A stretch of DNA of 64,000 bases from Siccibacter colletis (GCF_000696575.1 NZ_JMSQ01000009.1:1-64000); one strand, 5' to 3'. Shown: positions 19,674 to 31,764, counted from the stretch's first letter. Notes: generated from the letters alone by a model not told the origin. A program made the numbers and translations.

Positions 19674-21665
19674 TTACCACTGATAACTCACAAAAATCTT
19701 ACCGTTGCGGCCGTTCTGCGGGATGCCCTGCGGCGACCAGTAGGCTTTATCGAAAGCGTTGCCCAGCACCAGCGTGGTGGTGAGGCCGCGCAGCTGCTGC
19801 TGGCCGTGGTAACTGACGTAGAAGTCATTCACCGCATAGCCCGGCTGTTTGCTGTAGCCGCTGCTGATATGGGTGGAGCGATCCGCAAAGGTGCCCAGCC
19901 AGCCCACCGAGAAGGCGCTCTGCGGCAGCGGAATGTCGAGCCGGCTGGTCACGGTGTCCGGATTCAGGCTGGCGATGTACTCGCCGGTGTCCTCGTCTTT
20001 CCCGCGAGTGCGGTTGTAGGCCAGGTCCAGGCTGAAAAGATCGGCGCTGTATTTTGCCATCATGTCCCAGCCCCAGATTTTCGCGTGCGGAACGTTATAA
20101 GACATGGTGGTCGCCGCCATGAAATCGACGCTGGTGGAGATGTAATCTTTGGCTTTAGTGTCGAAGTAGCTGGCTTTGAACTCCAGCGCGTCACTGGCAA
20201 GCAGCAGATCGTCGAAGCGCAGACCGAAGCCGTACTCCTGGGTTTCATTGGTTTCCGGACGCAGGTTCGGGTTCGGCACCCAGTAATTAGTGTAGAAGCT
20301 GCCGATGGAGAAGTGCTTCGCATCGTTGTACATCTCGCCCATGGTCGGGGCACGGAAGGCCTGGGCATAGGAGCCGAACAGCATCAGCCAGTCGGTGGGG
20401 GAGACGGAAATAGCGCCGCGCGATGACCACTTATCGGCATCCACATCCTCATAGCCGTCGCTGCTTCCCTTGTAGCTGTCGTAGCGGGTGCCCGCCAGCA
20501 GGGAGACCGGCAGATCGCGCAGGGTGATCTCATCCTGCAGCCAGCCGGAGCTGAAGGCGATATCGGCGTCCGGGAAGCCGGTGGTGACGCCGCCCGGCGA
20601 CTGCTCCTGGCGGTAGTGCTCGCCGCCCCAGGTAATGAGGTGCGAGACCGCGCTCTGCTCAAACAGGCGGGTGCGGTTTTCCAGCTTGCCGCCGGTGGTG
20701 GTCTGCTTACGGAACTCATTGCCGTCGTCGTTGCTTTCGGCATTGATACGCACTTCCGACCAGTACAGAGTGGCTTTGGCATCCAGCCACTGTTGCCCCT
20801 GAGGTGCCAGGCGGTAGCTGAGCTGGCCATCGCGCTGGATGGTGGAGCGATCTGCCATCGGGTTACTGGCGTCTGAGGCTTCAACGCTCTGCGGGTTCTT
20901 TGGCTCCTGCGCCCGGTTGTTGTAGTAACGCAGCGAGCCGGAAAGCGACTGGGCCGGATCGAGGGTCCAGGTGCCCTTCGCCAGCCAGTTGCTGATGCTT
21001 TCATCGTTTGGCGCGTCTTCGCCCTCGCTCTGGCGGATATCGCCGCGATCGCGGCTGGACCAGGAGACGATGCCATCAAAATTATCGCTGCGGCCAAAGG
21101 CGCTGGCACCCATACCGAGGCTGCTGTCACCGGTGGCACCGCCGCCGAACACGCGGTAGCCGCTGCGCTGGCCGTCGAACAACAGATCGGCGGCGTCCAC
21201 GGTTTCATAGGCAATCACGCCGCCCAGCGCGCCGCTGCCGTAGAGCAGCGCCGACGGGCCGCGCACCACTTCGATGCGCTTGATCAGCGCCGGGTCGAGG
21301 AAGGTGCTGTTCAGGTGTCCGGTGTCGGTGCCCTGGCGCACGCCGTCCACCAGCACCAGCACGCCGCGGCGGTCATAGCCGCGCAGATTGACGTCCTGGC
21401 CATTGGTGCGGCCGGTCCCGTCGAGGGTGATGCCCGGTACCGCGCGCAGCATATCGGCGGCAGACGAGGCGGTTTGCCCGGACGGGCTGGCGGCATCGAT
21501 GACGCTCACCATCATCGGCGCGTCAAAAGTGCTGCGCTGATTGCCGGTGGCGGTAACGGTGATCTGGTCGCCGGAGGCCGTTTCGGCGGCGGCGGCAGGA
21601 AGGGCGCAGGATAGGGCGATAGCCAGCGCGGACAGGCGCGGGGCGGCAGTGTGCAGGTAAAGCAT
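19674..21665 (-). CDS. hmuR: TonB-dependent haem receptor
   Basis: 663 residues. A signal peptide ending AAAA is followed by the TonB box (DQITVTATG), a plug domain with GQDVNLRGYDRRGVLVLVDGVRQG and IKRIEVVRGPSALLYGSGALGGVI, and a 22-stranded barrel that ends in aromatic IFVSYQW. Haem-receptor FRAP and NPNLRPE boxes are present (FRAPTMGEMYND, NPNLRPETNETQEYGF). It takes up haem or haemoprotein haem across the outer membrane using TonB. A TTG two codons upstream is in frame, but the ATG at 21665 has GGAGAG 6 nt before it. Confidence 0.95.
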   Translation of the reverse strand: MLYLHTAAPRLSALAIALSCALPAAAAETASGDQITVTATGNQRSTFDAPMMVSVIDAASPSGQTASSAADMLRAVPGITLDGTGRTNGQDVNLRGYDRRGVLVLVDGVRQGTDTGHLNSTFLDPALIKRIEVVRGPSALLYGSGALGGVIAYETVDAADLLFDGQRSGYRVFGGGATGDSSLGMGASAFGRSDNFDGIVSWSSRDRGDIRQSEGEDAPNDESISNWLAKGTWTLDPAQSLSGSLRYYNNRAQEPKNPQSVEASDASNPMADRSTIQRDGQLSYRLAPQGQQWLDAKATLYWSEVRINAESNDDGNEFRKQTTTGGKLENRTRLFEQSAVSHLITWGGEHYRQEQSPGGVTTGFPDADIAFSSGWLQDEITLRDLPVSLLAGTRYDSYKGSSDGYEDVDADKWSSRGAISVSPTDWLMLFGSYAQAFRAPTMGEMYNDAKHFSIGSFYTNYWVPNPNLRPETNETQEYGFGLRFDDLLLASDALEFKASYFDTKAKDYISTSVDFMAATTMSYNVPHAKIWGWDMMAKYSADLFSLDLAYNRTRGKDEDTGEYIASLNPDTVTSRLDIPLPQSAFSVGWLGTFADRSTHISSGYSKQPGYAVNDFYVSYHGQQQLRGLTTTLVLGNAFDKAYWSPQGIPQNGRNGKIFVSYQW

Positions 21666-21740
21666 AACCAACTCTCCAGTGAGAAAAAGTCAGGGTTACG
21701 CTGGCTGCCTGGGAGAAGACCTGGGTGGCTGGCGACTCTA

Positions 21741-21929
21741 TTATTTTGTGAGGATCAATTTTCCGGCTTGCGTCTGACGCAGCAGGTAGTGCTGACCGTC
21801 GTGCACGATCACCACGCGGCCCTCATCGCCTAACAGCGTTTTGCTGTCGATGGCGCGATCGGCGAGGGCGTGAGACGGTGCAGGCGTACCGCGAGCTTCA
21901 GAGTTACAGGGGTTGTCCATACGCGTCAT
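21741..21929 (-). CDS. hemP: Small haemin uptake protein HemP
   Basis: 62 residues. The C-terminal half is the HemP domain ([26 protein letters not shown]). It is the first gene of the haem operon, 75 nt before hmuR and 25 nt after a Fur box. Its role is not well defined; in related bacteria it affects expression or function of the receptor. The second Met (residue 4) is a possible alternative start. Confidence 0.9.
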   Translation of the reverse strand: MTRMDNPCNSEARGTPAPSHALADRAIDSKTLLGDEGRVVIVHDGQHYLLRQTQAGKLILTK

Positions 21930-21954
21930 ATTGTTTACAAATGAAAATTAGTCT

Positions 21955-21974
21955 GACAATGATAATCATTATCA
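21955..21974 (-). promoter_or_regulatory. Fur box of hemP-hmuRSTUV
   Basis: TGACAATGATAATCATTATC matches the 19-bp Fur consensus GATAATGATAATCATTATC at nearly every position. It lies just upstream of hemP and would repress the haem operon when iron is plentiful. Confidence 0.92.
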
Positions 21975-22063
21975 ACAAAGCACTACGCAGCGGCAAGCAC
22001 TATTTGTAACCGTAATGTAAAGATTATGGAGGGGCGCAGGCGCGGTAAACCACGGTGGATACA

Positions 22064-22094
22064 GGGAAAAGACTCCCCACCACGCGGCGGGGAG
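22064..22094 (-). terminator. Terminator after aroH
   Basis: CTCCCC (22073-22078) pairs with GGGGAG (22089-22094) and, read on the minus strand, is followed by TCTTTTCCC. It lies directly after the aroH stop. Confidence 0.75.
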
Positions 22095-22100
22095 AGGCGA

Positions 22101-23147
22101 TCAGAAGCGGCTTTCTACTGCGTCAGCCAGCATCGCCACCAGGGTTTCGGTGTCGTCCCAGCTCAGGCACGGATCGGTGATTGACTGCCCGTAAACCAGC
22201 GGTTTACCGGCTTCAATCTTCTGGGTGCCTTCTTTCAGGAAGCTTTCCGCCATGATCCCGGCCACGGCGCGGGAGCCGTTGCGGATCTGCTGGCAGATGT
22301 CTTCGCAGACGTCCAGCTGACGGCGGTGCTGCTTCTGGCAGTTGCCGTGGCTGAAGTCCACCACCAGGTGCTGGGGCAGGTCGAACTCGCCCAGCGCATC
22401 GCAGGCGGCACTCAGATCCTGAGCGTGATAGTTCGGGGTTTTGCCGCCGCGCATGATGATATGCCCGTACGGGTTGCCGCTGGTCTGGTAGATGGTCATC
22501 TGGCCGGTTTTATCCGGGGAGAGGAACATGTGGCTGGCGCGCGCAGCGCGGATGGCGTCCACCGCAATGCGGGTATTGCCGTCGGTGCCGTTTTTAAAGC
22601 CGACCGGGCAGGAGAGCGCCGAGGCCATTTCGCGGTGGATCTGGCTTTCGGTGGTGCGCGCCCCGATAGCGCCCCAGGAGATAAGATCGGCGGTGTACTG
22701 CCCGGTGACCATATCCAGGAACTCGGTAGCGGTTGGCACGCCCAGCTCGTTGACCTGCAGCAGCAGGCGACGCGCGCGCTCAAGCCCGTCGTTAACGCGG
22801 TAGCTGCCGTTAAGATCCGGGTCGGAAATCAGGCCTTTCCAGCCCACCACGGTGCGCGGTTTTTCAAAGTAGGTGCGCATCACCAGCTCAAGGCGGTGGG
22901 AATACTTCTCGCGCAGGGTCTGCAGGCGGCGGGCATAGTCCATCGCTGCATCAAGATCGTGAATCGAGCAGGGGCCGATAATCACCAGCAGGCGCGGATC
23001 TTCGCCCTTGAGGATATTTTCAACGTGGCGGCGGGAGGTCAGGACATGCTCCGCTATGGTCGCAGAGACCGGGAAGCGCTGCGCCAGTTCGCCTGGGGTG
23101 ACCAGACTCCCGATACGTGCCGTGCGCAGTTCGTCAGTTTTCGTCAT
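22101..23147 (-). CDS. aroH: DAHP synthase, Trp-sensitive type
   Basis: 348 residues, as in E. coli AroH. It condenses phosphoenolpyruvate with erythrose-4-phosphate, the first step of the shikimate pathway, and is the tryptophan-regulated isozyme. LLVIIGPCSIHDLDAAM, EKPRTVVGWKGLISDPDLNGS, ISWGAIGARTTESQIHREMAS and VDFSHGNCQKQHRRQ hold the metal and PEP sites. An in-frame codon 33 nt upstream would add 11 residues; the ATG at 23147 (MTKTDELRTARIG) aligns with the E. coli start. A TrpR operator lies about 150 nt upstream, inside the end of ppsR. Confidence 0.97.
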   Translation of the reverse strand: MTKTDELRTARIGSLVTPGELAQRFPVSATIAEHVLTSRRHVENILKGEDPRLLVIIGPCSIHDLDAAMDYARRLQTLREKYSHRLELVMRTYFEKPRTVVGWKGLISDPDLNGSYRVNDGLERARRLLLQVNELGVPTATEFLDMVTGQYTADLISWGAIGARTTESQIHREMASALSCPVGFKNGTDGNTRIAVDAIRAARASHMFLSPDKTGQMTIYQTSGNPYGHIIMRGGKTPNYHAQDLSAACDALGEFDLPQHLVVDFSHGNCQKQHRRQLDVCEDICQQIRNGSRAVAGIMAESFLKEGTQKIEAGKPLVYGQSITDPCLSWDDTETLVAMLADAVESRF

Positions 23148-23290
23148 GGGATTTCTCAAAAAGTGTTGCTCTCGCGGCATCGTGCCGGAAAGTGATGGGC
23201 ATCACGATAAACCAATTCATACTGAATTCAACCCTGGAAAGGGTGTCACTTACCGCGTCAGAGCAACCATTCTAGCGATTATCGCGCCAT

Positions 23291-23310
23291 TGTACTAGCC
23301 TGTTAGTACA
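23291..23310 (-). promoter_or_regulatory. TrpR operator of aroH
   Basis: TGTACTAGCCTGTTAGTACA has perfect 7-bp arms and matches the symmetric TrpR consensus (TGTACTAG TTAA CTAGTACA) at 15 of 20 positions. On the minus strand it runs into TACAAT, a good -10 for aroH, so TrpR bound here would block polymerase. It overlaps the last codons and stop of ppsR. Confidence 0.88.
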
Positions 23311-24136
23311 TGCGGCGACTTAGTCCCATAATGTCGAGAATTTTGGTGGCAATCTCTTCTACCGAATAATTTGTACTGTTGAGGTAGGGGATCTGGTTCT
23401 TGCGATACAGAGCTTCCACCTCCGCCACCTCCATCCGGCACTGACGCAGCGAGGCGTAGCGGCTGTTCTCCCGTCGCTCTTCACGGATCGCCGCCAGCCG
23501 CTCCGGGTTGATGGTCAGCCCGAACAGCTTGTGCTGCAGCGGTTTCAGGGCCGCCGGCAGGCCAAGGTTGTCCATGTCGTCGGCAATAAAGGGGTAGTTG
23601 GCGGCGCGAACCCCAAACTGCATCGCCAGGTAGAGGCTGGTGGGGGTTTTGCCGCAGCGCGATACGCCCAGCAGGATCACCTGCGCCTGATCGAGGTTGC
23701 GCATTGAGATGCCGTCGTCGTGCGCCAGGGTGTAGTCAATCGCGGCGATACGGGCGTCGTATTTGATGAGATTGCCGGGATTCAGACCGTGAGTACGGTG
23801 CGCCACCGGGGTAGGGTCGAGCTTCATCTCCTCCTGCAACGGGGCCACCAGCGCCTGGACAATATCCTGACAAAATCCTTCGCTCTGCAAAATGATCTGG
23901 CGAATTTCCGGGATAACGATGGAGTAGAACACCAGTGGACGCTGCCCGGTCTGCTGGTAGAGCGCATCGATCTGCTCTTTAACGGCCCGGGCACGGCTTT
24001 CGTTTTCGACAAACGGCAGGGTAATACTGTTGATCGCCACCGGAAATTGCGACATCACTGCATGGCCTAATACTTCTGCCGTAATGGCCGTTCCGTCTGA
24101 AATATAAAACACATGGCGATCAACCGCATTTTCCAT
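23303..24136 (-). CDS. ppsR: PEP synthetase regulatory kinase/pyrophosphorylase
   Basis: 277 residues, the length of E. coli PpsR. It inactivates PpsA by ADP-dependent phosphorylation of a threonine and reactivates it by Pi-dependent dephosphorylation. [26 protein letters not shown] opens the protein, the P-loop is [17 protein letters not shown] and [17 protein letters not shown] is near the end. The ATG at 24136 has AGGAAG upstream; a start six codons earlier is unlikely. It is divergent from its target ppsA. The final codons contain the aroH operator. Confidence 0.97.
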   Translation of the reverse strand: MENAVDRHVFYISDGTAITAEVLGHAVMSQFPVAINSITLPFVENESRARAVKEQIDALYQQTGQRPLVFYSIVIPEIRQIILQSEGFCQDIVQALVAPLQEEMKLDPTPVAHRTHGLNPGNLIKYDARIAAIDYTLAHDDGISMRNLDQAQVILLGVSRCGKTPTSLYLAMQFGVRAANYPFIADDMDNLGLPAALKPLQHKLFGLTINPERLAAIREERRENSRYASLRQCRMEVAEVEALYRKNQIPYLNSTNYSVEEIATKILDIMGLSRRMY

Positions 24137-24526
24137 TTTTTCTTCCTGAGGCAAGGGACAAATTTCTGAAAGCTTAATTTAAAACCCGAACGTCCGGCAT
24201 GGCACTTATCTCATTTTTTAAAATGATATGGTGTTTTTATTTTTAATGAAATGCAGGGTTCATTTTTAATTGATTGCCGCTACGCCGTGTTTTGTAAGCG
24301 CTTTCAAGGTAATCAACGAGTTAAGTAATAATCAGATTAGGTCGAAAAAATAAAAAAGTGCAGTTGCTTGAACGATTCACCGTTTTTCCCGCCCGGTTAA
24401 TTATGCCAGGCTAAATGCGTTGTCAGGTCTTTCTTATACCCGTTCATTTATTACCGCGCCTCCTGCACCTGTCGGGGATAAACCCCAGTGCGCCGGAGAC
24501 TGGTATGGCAAAAAAGGATTGTTTCG
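24137..24526. other. Divergent ppsR/ppsA regulatory region
   Basis: 390 nt, AT-rich, with no gene. It carries the promoters of ppsR and ppsA and the Cra site at 24368-24379. The ppsA ribosome site AAGGAT lies 8 nt before its ATG. Confidence 0.7.
24368..24379 (-). promoter_or_regulatory. Cra (FruR) site upstream of ppsA
   Basis: Read on the minus strand this is TGAATCGTTCAA, which fits the Cra consensus TGAAWCSNTHHW at all 12 positions. In E. coli Cra activates ppsA from such a site upstream of the promoter, so gluconeogenic growth raises PEP synthetase. Confidence 0.85.
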
Positions 24527-26905
<2,379 letters not shown>

Positions 26906-26912
26906 CAGCAAG

Positions 26913-26934
26913 CCCCTCTACGGAGGGGTTTTTT
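26913..26934 (+). terminator. Terminator after ppsA
   Basis: CCCCTC and GAGGGG form a short stem around TACG, followed by TTTTTT. It lies 8 nt after the ppsA stop. Confidence 0.9.
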
Positions 26935-27012
26935 ATTTCCCCGGCGCGAAATATGCTGTCACATTCCGTAAGCGAAATTAACGACTCAATGTCAGGTCGC
27001 GGTTTTCAGGAT

Positions 27013-27118
27013 AAAAAAAAGCCCATCGTGGGAGATGGGCAAAGACTACACACAGCAATTCGTTGTTTCACTCAGGGGATTTCCATGCATATAAATCAAG
27101 GTATTGATTTATAACCAT
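27013..27118 (-). ncRNA. rprA: Small regulatory RNA RprA
   Basis: About 106 nt. The minus strand begins ATGGTTATAAATCAATACC and matches E. coli RprA nearly throughout, including GAAATCCCCTGAGTGAAAC and CGAATTGCTGTGTGTAGTC. It ends in a terminator hairpin, GCCCATCTCCCACGATGGGC, followed by eight T. RprA acts with Hfq: it frees the rpoS leader for translation and represses csgD and others. Its transcription depends on the RcsCDB phosphorelay. As in E. coli it lies next to ydiK. Confidence 0.96.
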
Positions 27119-27154
27119 GACCTAATAGTAGCCACCGTCACCTTGAGGCGTCGA

Positions 27155-27168
27155 TCGGATTCCTCTCA
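27155..27168 (-). promoter_or_regulatory. Putative RcsB box of rprA
   Basis: On the minus strand TGAGAGGAATCCGA lies 37-50 nt upstream of the RprA 5' end, where the E. coli rprA promoter has its RcsB site. The similarity to the E. coli box is judged from memory. Confidence 0.6.
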
Positions 27169-27300
27169 TTAGTTTAAGAAAGATAAATAATCTGCGAGGC
27201 GGGAGAAATTAATCATGGCGTACCGGGCGGAACAAAGCGAAATTACTTAATTAAATGATTAGCAGCGCTAAACAATAAGGCGGGTTTCCCCGCCTGTTAT

Positions 27301-28413
27301 TTATTTTGCTGTCTGTTGCTCGTCAGCGACGTTTTCGATTACCTCATCAACCGGCTTATGCGGTGCGGGGCTCTCCTGCACCCAGGCATAGAACAGACGC
27401 CAGGAGACGGCCAGCACTACCGGGCCGATAAACAGGCCAATCATGCCAAAGGCAATCAGGCCGCCGATGACTCCGGAGAGGATCAGCACCATCGGCAGGT
27501 CAGCACCCATACGGATCAGTACCGGACGGATCACGTTATCCAGCGTACCCACCACGCAGCTCCAGACCAGCAGCACCGTGCCCCAGGTGGTATCCCCGCT
27601 CCAGTAGAGCCAGATAATGCACGGGATCAGCACCGGCAACGGGCCGAGCTGTACCAGGCAGGAGAGCACCATCACCACCGTCAGGATGGTGGCGTACTGA
27701 ATGCCGGCGATGGCGATACCGACGCCGCCGAGAATGCCCTGCACCAGCGCCGTGACCACCACGCCGAGCGCAACCGCGCGGATCGCCTGAGCCGCCAGCA
27801 CCACTGCCGCATCGCCGCGGCTGGAGGCCAGGCGGGTGGCGAAGTGGCGGAAGCCCTGGGCTACGCGCTCGCCGCGCCAGTAGAGCAGGGCAGAAAACAG
27901 CAGCATCAGCGCACAGTGCATCATAAAGCGGCCAATGTGCGCCGCCTGGCCGATAAACCAGGTGGTGGTGGTGCCGATATAGGGGCGCAGCTTCGCCATA
28001 ATAGCACTGCCGCCGCTGTCCACCAGGTTATGCCAGCCGGCGTAGAGCTTCGCGCCCACCATCGGTACGCTGTTGAGCCAGGCTAAATCCGGAAGTGTCA
28101 TTTGCCCGGAGGAGAGCCAGTGCACCAGCGGCGCGCTGTTGTCCACCAGGCTGTTCACCAGCAGGGCCACCGGGATCACCAGCAGCAGGATTAGCAGCAG
28201 CGTCATCACCAGCACCGCCAGCGAGCGGCGGCCCCAGAGGATCTGCTGCAGGCGCAGCATCAGCGGCCAGGTGGCGATCACCACCGTGCCGGCCCAGGCG
28301 AAGCCGAGAATAAACGGCTGCACAATCCACACGCAGGCGATAATCATCACCGAAAGAAACAGGACGGACAGCAAAATCTGTGGCACATCCATGGGCTGTC
28401 TGAGTTTTACCAT
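27301..28413 (-). CDS. ydiK: AI-2E family inner-membrane protein
   Basis: 370 residues, as in E. coli YdiK. It is a polytopic membrane protein of the AI-2E transporter family (TqsA, PerM), with hydrophobic helices throughout and the conserved VLSCLVQLGPLPVLIPCIIWLYW and GGLIAFGMIGLFIGPVVLAVSWRLF. The transported compound is unknown. The frame is open to 28479, but the ATG at 28413 (MVKLRQP) fits the E. coli start and has AAGGTAAC upstream. The divergent gap to ydiJ is 294 nt and shows no other gene. Confidence 0.93.
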   Translation of the reverse strand: MVKLRQPMDVPQILLSVLFLSVMIIACVWIVQPFILGFAWAGTVVIATWPLMLRLQQILWGRRSLAVLVMTLLLILLLVIPVALLVNSLVDNSAPLVHWLSSGQMTLPDLAWLNSVPMVGAKLYAGWHNLVDSGGSAIMAKLRPYIGTTTTWFIGQAAHIGRFMMHCALMLLFSALLYWRGERVAQGFRHFATRLASSRGDAAVVLAAQAIRAVALGVVVTALVQGILGGVGIAIAGIQYATILTVVMVLSCLVQLGPLPVLIPCIIWLYWSGDTTWGTVLLVWSCVVGTLDNVIRPVLIRMGADLPMVLILSGVIGGLIAFGMIGLFIGPVVLAVSWRLFYAWVQESPAPHKPVDEVIENVADEQQTAK

Positions 28414-28707
28414 AAACACCGTTACCTTATTAACAATCGCCAGACCCTGGCGAGAAGAGAGTCGCCGACAATGATTCATTATTTCAGCGGTTTTTGACAG
28501 TGCGATTCTGCCGCTATTTCAGGTGGGCGTATAAGAAAAAAATGTGATACAACCATCGGTGCACAACGCAAACGATAACTTCGAACCTTTACGGCGGCTT
28601 ACGCGCCATTCTGGCTCAGCGCTGCGCCAGCGGTGGCGAGAATAACGATACAACGTCAGGTCAGGTTTTAACTCTCAACACACTTCGTCAGGCAGGGTCA
28701 CAGGCTA

Positions 28708-31700
28708 ATGATCCCACAGATTTCTCAGGCACCGGGCTTAGTTCAACTGGTGCTCAACTTTTTGCAGGCGCTGGAGCAGCAGGGATTCACCGGCGACACC
28801 GCCACCAGCTACGCCGACCGGCTTACCATGGCGACGGACAACAGCGTTTATCAGCTGCTGCCGGACGCCATTCTTTTCCCCCGTTCCACCGCCGATGTGG
28901 CGCTGATTGCCCGCATTGCCGGCGAGGCGCGTTTTGCCTCACTGGTCTTCACGCCGCGCGGCGGCGGCACCGGCACCAACGGCCAGGCGCTCAACCGCGG
29001 CATCATCGTCGATATGTCGCGCTATATGAACCGCATCCTTGAGATCAACATCGAACAGGGCTGGGTGCGGGTTGAGGCCGGGGTGATTAAGGATCAGCTC
29101 AACCAGTATCTTAAGCCGTTCGGCTACTTCTTCTCGCCGGAGCTCTCTACCAGCAACCGCGCCACCCTCGGCGGCATGATCAACACTGATGCCTCGGGGC
29201 AGGGGTCGCTGGTGTATGGCAAAACCTCGGATCACGTGCTTGGCCTGCGCGCCGTGCTGGCCGGGGGCGATATTCTCGATACTCAGGCAATGCCGGTGGC
29301 GCTGGCGGAAGTGCTGGGCCGCGAAGCCACCACCGTTGGCCGCATCTATAAAACCGTGCTGGAGCGCTGTCGCGACAATCGCCAGCTGATCCTCGATAAA
29401 TTCCCGAAGCTCAACCGCTTCCTCACCGGGTACGATCTGCGGCACGTGTTCAACGACGAAATGACCGAGTTCGACCTGACGCGCATTCTCACCGGCTCCG
29501 AAGGCACGCTGGCGTTTATCACCGAGGCGAAACTTGATATTACTCCGCTACCGAAGGTGCGGCGGCTGGTCAACGTCAAGTATGACTCCTTCGACTCGGC
29601 GCTGCGCAACGCCCCGTTTATGGTTGAGGCGCGGGCGCTGTCGGTGGAAACCGTGGATTCGAAGGTGCTCAACCTGGCGCGGGAGGACATCGTCTGGCAT
29701 TCGGTGAAAGAGTTGATTACCGATGTGCCGGATAAAACGATGCTCGGTCTTAATATTGTTGAATTCGCCGGGGATGACGAGGCGCTGATTGATGGCCAGG
29801 TGGCGAGCCTGTGTGGCCGCCTCGACGCGCTGATGGTGTCGGGCCAGGCGGGCGTCATCGGCTGGCAGCTGTGCAGCGAGCTGGCGGGCATCGAGCGCAT
29901 CTATGCGATGCGTAAAAAAGCGGTGGGCCTGCTCGGGAATGCCAAAGGGCTGGCGAAACCGATCCCGTTTGCCGAAGATACCTGCGTGCCGCCGGAGCAG
30001 CTGGCGGATTACATCGTGGAATTCCGCGCCCTGCTCGACAGTCACGGTCTGAGCTACGGCATGTTCGGCCATGTGGATGCGGGCGTGCTGCACGTGCGTC
30101 CGGCGCTGGATATGTGCGACCCGCAGCAGGAGATCCTGATGAAGCGTATCTCCGACGAGGTTGTCGCACTGACCGCCAGATATGGCGGCCTGCTGTGGGG
30201 CGAGCACGGGAAAGGCTTCCGCGCTGAATACAGCCCGGCCTTTTTCGGCAGCGAGCTGTACCACGAACTGCGCCTGATTAAAGCCGCATTCGACCCGGAT
30301 AACCGACTGAACCCCGGCAAAATCTGCCCACCGGCAGGGCTGGACAGACCGATGATGCAGGTGGACGACGTGAAGCGCGGCACCTTCGACCGGCAGATCC
30401 CGCTGGCGGTGCGTACCTCCTGGCGCGGGGCGATGGAGTGCAACGGCAACGGCCTGTGCTTTAACTTCGACGTCAACAGCCCGATGTGCCCGTCGATGAA
30501 AATCACCCGGGAACGCATTCACTCCCCGAAAGGGCGCGCCACGCTGGTGCGCGAGTGGCTGCGCCTGCTGGCGGATCGCGGCGTTGACCCGCTGAAGCTG
30601 GAGAAAGCCCTGCCGGAAAAACGCGCCAGCCTGCGCTCCCTGATTGAGCGCAGCCGCAACTCGTGGCATGCCCGTAAAGGCGAGTACGACTTCTCTCACG
30701 AAGTGAAAGAGGCGATGTCCGGCTGTCTGGCCTGCAAAGCCTGCTCCACCCAGTGCCCGATTAAAATCGACGTGCCGGAGTTCCGCTCGCGCTTTTTACA
30801 GCTCTACCACACCCGCTACCTGCGCCCTGTGCGCGATCATCTGGTCGCCAGCGTTGAGAGCTACGCGCCGCTGATGGCCCACGCGCCGAAAACCTTTAAC
30901 TTCTTCCTGCGCCAGCCGTGGCTGCGTCGCCTCTCAGAGAAACATATCGGGATGGTCGATCTGCCGCTGCTCTCCACCCCGACGCTGCAGCAGCAGCTGG
31001 TTGGCCATGCCTGGACGAACACCACGCTGGAACAGCTGGAGAAGCTTGGCGTGGAGGAGAAAGCGAAAACCGTGCTGGTGGTGCAGGACCCGTTCACCAG
31101 CTACTACGATGCGCAGGTGGTGGTGGACTTTGTGCGTCTGGCGGAGAAGCTCGGCTTCAATCCGGTAGTGCTGCCGTTTTCCCCCAACGGTAAAGCGCAG
31201 CACATCAAAGGTTTCCTGCAGCGCTTCGCCCGCACCGCGCAAAAAACGGCGGAGTTTCTTACCCGCGTGGCGCGCACCGGTATTCCGCTGGTGGGCGTCG
31301 ATCCGGCGCTGGTGCTGTGTTACCGCGACGAGTACAAGCAGACGCTCGGTGAGGCGCGTGGCGACTTCCACGTTCAGCTGGTGCACGAGTGGCTGGCGGG
31401 CGCACTGCCCGCTCCGCAGCCGGGAAGCGTGAGCGGCGAGTCCTGGTATCTGTTCGGGCACTGCACCGAGATGACCGCGCTGCCCGCCACCGGCAGCCAG
31501 TGGGCCGCTATCTTTGCCCGCTTCGGCGCAAAGCTTGAGAGCGTCAGCGTCGGCTGCTGCGGCATGGCGGGCACCTACGGACACGAAGTAAAAAATCACG
31601 CCCGATCCCTCGGTATCTACGAACTCTCATGGCACCCGGCGATTGCACGTCTGCCGCGCAATCGCTGCCTGGCGACCGGCTACTCGTGCCGCAGCCAGGT

Positions 31701-31764
31701 GAAGCGCATTGAGGGGAGTGGGGTGCGTCATCCGTTACAGGCGCTGCTGGAGATCATTGGCTGA
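28708..31764 (+). CDS. ydiJ: FAD/Fe-S D-2-hydroxyglutarate dehydrogenase
   Basis: 1018 residues, the same as E. coli YdiJ. It is a membrane-associated FAD-linked oxidoreductase with an N-terminal FAD-binding PCMH domain (FTPRGGGTGTNGQALNRGIIVDMS, STSNRATLGGMINTDASGQGS), an FAD-oxidase C domain (MFGHVDAGVLHVRP, YGGLLWGEHGKGFRAEY), a ferredoxin-like part with CNGNGLCFN and CLACKACSTQCPIKID, and a C-terminal CCG-type domain (VSVGCCGMAGTYGHE). YdiJ oxidises D-2-hydroxyglutarate to 2-oxoglutarate. Its stop overlaps the menI start by one base (TGATG). Confidence 0.96.
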   Translation: MIPQISQAPGLVQLVLNFLQALEQQGFTGDTATSYADRLTMATDNSVYQLLPDAILFPRSTADVALIARIAGEARFASLVFTPRGGGTGTNGQALNRGIIVDMSRYMNRILEINIEQGWVRVEAGVIKDQLNQYLKPFGYFFSPELSTSNRATLGGMINTDASGQGSLVYGKTSDHVLGLRAVLAGGDILDTQAMPVALAEVLGREATTVGRIYKTVLERCRDNRQLILDKFPKLNRFLTGYDLRHVFNDEMTEFDLTRILTGSEGTLAFITEAKLDITPLPKVRRLVNVKYDSFDSALRNAPFMVEARALSVETVDSKVLNLAREDIVWHSVKELITDVPDKTMLGLNIVEFAGDDEALIDGQVASLCGRLDALMVSGQAGVIGWQLCSELAGIERIYAMRKKAVGLLGNAKGLAKPIPFAEDTCVPPEQLADYIVEFRALLDSHGLSYGMFGHVDAGVLHVRPALDMCDPQQEILMKRISDEVVALTARYGGLLWGEHGKGFRAEYSPAFFGSELYHELRLIKAAFDPDNRLNPGKICPPAGLDRPMMQVDDVKRGTFDRQIPLAVRTSWRGAMECNGNGLCFNFDVNSPMCPSMKITRERIHSPKGRATLVREWLRLLADRGVDPLKLEKALPEKRASLRSLIERSRNSWHARKGEYDFSHEVKEAMSGCLACKACSTQCPIKIDVPEFRSRFLQLYHTRYLRPVRDHLVASVESYAPLMAHAPKTFNFFLRQPWLRRLSEKHIGMVDLPLLSTPTLQQQLVGHAWTNTTLEQLEKLGVEEKAKTVLVVQDPFTSYYDAQVVVDFVRLAEKLGFNPVVLPFSPNGKAQHIKGFLQRFARTAQKTAEFLTRVARTGIPLVGVDPALVLCYRDEYKQTLGEARGDFHVQLVHEWLAGALPAPQPGSVSGESWYLFGHCTEMTALPATGSQWAAIFARFGAKLESVSVGCCGMAGTYGHEVKNHARSLGIYELSWHPAIARLPRNRCLATGYSCRSQVKRIEGSGVRHPLQALLEIIG

